The position numbers were made by a program, and so were the translations under genes. DNA of 5,608 nucleotides, from contig JAOPWW010000099.1 in NCBI GenBank assembly GCA_025965495.1, positions 1 to 5,608 on the forward strand, given 5' to 3'. This document shows positions 5,547-5,608 of the stretch, piece after piece (positions within the stretch are counted from its first letter, which is position 1; each line of letters begins with the position of its first letter). The DNA comes from Frankiales bacterium. GTDB lineage: Bacteria > Actinomycetota > Actinomycetes > Mycobacteriales > SCTD01. A model generated the notes under the pieces. That model had not been told where the DNA came from and did not search any database. It saw nothing but the letters and a program-made list of their open reading frames with translations.

Positions 5547-5608
5547 CGCCGGTGCGGGCCGCCCTCACGGGCGCCGCCGTCGCCGGCCTGGTGCAGCGGC
5601 TCGTGGTG
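5543..5608 (+). CDS. Start of an unidentified protein, possibly membrane-bound (partial, runs off the right edge)
   Basis: GTG at 5543 overlaps the steB stop by four bases and opens a frame that continues to the window end. The 22 visible residues read M-T-P-V-R-A-A-L-T-G-A-A-V-A-G-L-V-Q-R-L and then V-V. The short Ala/Gly/Val/Leu-rich run after an early Arg suggests an N-terminal membrane segment or signal anchor. In related genomes the gene after steB is often a membrane protein of cell-envelope synthesis (a MraY-like or MurJ-like protein), but too little is visible to name it. There is no Shine-Dalgarno, so translation would depend on coupling to steB. Confidence 0.55.
   Translation, partial: MTPVRAALTGAAVAGLVQRLVV

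Overview
The window is about three-quarters G+C, and all its genes lie on the + strand except one inverted fragment at the left edge. Gene content and order (nadK tail, recN, steA, steB/mctB) are the conserved DNA-repair and cell-division neighbourhood of Actinomycetota. The high G+C and apparently leaderless GTG starts fit a Geodermatophilaceae- or Frankia-like lineage, but the sequence alone does not fix the family.

Layout. Bases 1-191 (- strand) are an N-terminal piece of a second recN, entering from outside the window. It is a gapless, 90.6 % identical inverted copy of bases 360-550 inside the intact recN. At about base 191/192 this piece is joined to the last 24 sense codons of a NAD kinase gene (192-266, + strand). 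The complete recN follows (321 or 333 to 2069). An Eis-type GNAT acetyltransferase overlaps the recN stop (2066-3214). Then come steA (3279-4454), a 23-codon leader ORF (4504-4575), steB/mctB (4578-5546), and the first 22 codons of another gene that overlaps the steB stop (5543 to the window end). Intergenic gaps are at most about 125 bases.

How the genes work together. NadK, RecN, SteA and SteB commonly sit side by side in Actinomycetota. RecN is an SMC-like ATPase for double-strand break repair. SteA (soluble TPK-like domain plus a C-terminal membrane anchor) and SteB (N-terminal membrane anchor plus coiled coil) form a cytokinetic complex described in Corynebacterium glutamicum. The Eis-like acetyltransferase between recN and steA is, as far as I recall, not part of the common core order.

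Main points of interest. (1) The left end is a recN/nadK inverted junction, most likely a chimeric assembly of two related genomes, otherwise a real rearrangement. (2) A near-perfect LexA/SOS box lies directly on the recN start, with a -10-like hexamer seven bases ahead of a GTG that gives the canonical RecN N-terminus. (3) A predicted leaderless 23-aa leader ORF ends two bases before steB. I found no CRISPR array, tRNA, rRNA, insertion sequence or convincing intrinsic terminator, and no undescribed multi-gene system.
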